Positions 63,080 to 64,000 of a DNA stretch of 64,000 nt are shown one piece after another (position 1 is the stretch's first letter; every line of letters begins with the position of its first letter). The translations under genes and the position numbers were made by a program. The DNA lies in contig JACCIC010000177.1 of the NCBI GenBank assembly GCA_018907035.1, forward strand, positions 1,061,501 to 1,125,500. The letters run 5' to 3'. Source of the DNA: Sycobia sp. Sy_11. Lineage: Eukaryota > Arthropoda > Insecta > Hymenoptera > Epichrysomallidae. A model generated the notes under the pieces. It was not told where the DNA came from. It was given only the letters and a program-made list of their open reading frames with translations, and did not search any database.

Positions 63080-64000
63080 CGAGGTGTGTTCAAAAAGTAA
63101 CGAGATTTTTTAAATTTTACAGGTTTGTAGAGTCCGCCTGTATAAAAATTTTTTTAAATGAAAAATTGTAGTTATGTCGACTGTTCTGAATTAAATTAAT
63201 AAATATTTTTATCGGTCTTACAGACTTTATACTATCAGATACTAGCTAAAATAATGACAGTCAAACAGTCCTTGTTTATGATCACCTCCGTAGAATCTGA
63301 AATAAAACTTATTACTAGAATAAACTATATCCGAAAATTAAAATAAAAATACAATAATAAGTAAAATAAAAATAATAAAAGTACTATTCTATGTTAGTAA
63401 AGGACAACCTGACTACCCCCACCACCTTAAATTTAGAAGTACCTTGTCCGGCGTTTCATACTATCAGATACTAGCTAAAATAATGACAGTCAAACTGTCC
63501 TTGTTTATGATCACCTCCGTAGAATCTGAAATAAAACTTATTACTAGAATAAACTATGTCCGAAAATTAAAAATAAAAATACAATAATAAGTAAAATAAA
63601 AATAATAAAAGTACTATTCTATGTTAGTAAAGGACAACCTGACTATCCCCACCACCTTAAATTTAGAAGTACCTTGTCCGGCGTTTCATACCGCTACGGT
63701 TCAACCTCAGAAACTGACCAATATTCATTGCTTACTTTTTAAGTATCAATCCCTAACGTTAGCGTATTTTTTCGAGCTCGGCGATTTTCGTTCGTAAAAA
63801 AATGGAGCAAAGAATTTGTATTCAATTTTGCGTAAAAAATGAAATAAAGTTTAGTGAAGTTTGTAAAATATTAACAAAGGTATATGGTGAGTCTGCTATG
63901 AGATAAGCAAGGATTTACGAGTTGTATAAGCGTTTCCAAGATGGCCGCGAAAACGTTGAAGACGACGAACGACCCGAGCGCCCAAGCACATCAGCAACCG
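63080..64000 (+). pseudogene. Mariner-like element (MEQRICI group), interrupted, runs off the window
   Basis: Left end CGAGGTGTGTTCAAAAAGTA right after TATA, so it adjoins the preceding mariner. After 85 bp a PLE tail is inserted; the leader resumes near 63715 and the transposase starts at ATG 63802: MEQRICIQFCVKNEIKFSEV, then KILTKVYGESAM, a stop, and RFQDGRENVEDDERPERPST. The DDE part lies outside the window. Confidence 0.85.
63165..63712 (-). mobile_element. Penelope-like tail (family B), tandem duplicated, inside a mariner
   Basis: From GTCGACTGTTCTGAATTAAA the usual end block, followed by two copies of a 229-bp unit (63229-63459 and 63458-63690) that differ by only a few bases. Unit start ACTATCAGATACTAGC; unit end CTTGTCCGGCGTTTCATA. 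Penelope elements often occur as partial tandems whose repeated part is called a pLTR, which fits. The last unit is followed by CCGCTACGGTTCAACCTCAG, on minus a block similar to the hammerhead-like region of family A. Confidence 0.75.

Noticed and set aside
1..64000. CRISPR arrays, bacterial operons or an organelle origin
   Set aside because: Repeats are dispersed mobile elements, the one host exon is spliced and the retroelements are typical of animal nuclear DNA.

Overview
This is a stretch of insect nuclear DNA, very AT-rich and packed with decayed transposable elements around one recognisable piece of a host gene. The evidence for an insect is (i) a coding exon that reads as exon 1 of BBS1, a ciliary BBSome subunit, with a correct splice donor, at 47760-47927 on the minus strand, and (ii) a repeat load typical of insects: mariner-like elements of several subfamilies, Penelope-like retroelements, Ty3/gypsy and BEL/Pao retroelements, a DUF4780-type non-LTR element, Polinton/Maverick remnants and a tRNA-derived SINE. 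An ant or other hymenopteran would fit, but that is inference.

Layout. 1-2.9 kb: Penelope-like (PLE) tail and a broken non-LTR gag. 2.9-4.2 kb: an almost intact mariner set in a TA tract. 4.2-8.2 kb: AT-rich DNA with one SINE, a two-copy 345-bp-offset repeat and a long GA tract. 8.2-14.35 kb: two ~1 kb inverted arms, each with a tRNA-like segment, enclosing a purine-rich tract, a GC-rich module with a TATA box and three 30-bp repeats, and a 5'-truncated PLE with a GIY-YIG domain. 14.36-17.7 kb: truncated mariners, a SINE end and hairpin-bearing repeats. 18.2-20.3 kb: a minus-strand PLE interrupted by a plus-strand gypsy fragment. 22.4-31.4 kb: mariner fragments, and a minus-strand retroelement in which a gypsy-type integrase end is followed by a decayed env resembling chuvirus glycoproteins. 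31.45-35.3 kb: a non-LTR element with two ORFs. 35.5-45.9 kb: Polinton/Maverick debris (capsid, minor capsid, packaging ATPase, family B DNA polymerase), with the ATPase and the next ORF present twice, interrupted by SINEs, mariners and a BEL/Pao fragment.

47.1-54.9 kb: BBS1 exon 1, and about 330 bp upstream of its ATG a complete-ended 6.6 kb gypsy element in the same orientation (two LTRs, 5-bp target duplication, PBS, PPT). Its integrase core stops early and the frame runs into a leucine-rich-repeat-like domain. 54.9-64 kb: PLE tails and coding fragments, including a head-to-head junction, two mellifera-type mariners, a non-LTR endonuclease fragment, and three mariners in a row that meet at TA dinucleotides, the last running off the window.

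Almost every mobile-element ORF carries stops or frameshifts, so the region is old and mostly inactive. The 2870-4155 mariner (no ATG at the expected start, one internal stop) and the 11.7 kb PLE fragment are the best preserved. The most interesting items are the gypsy element with the LRR-like domain, the gypsy-plus-chuvirus-like-env arrangement, the hammerhead-like motifs in the PLE tails, the duplicated Polinton block and the 8.2-14.3 kb inverted structure.
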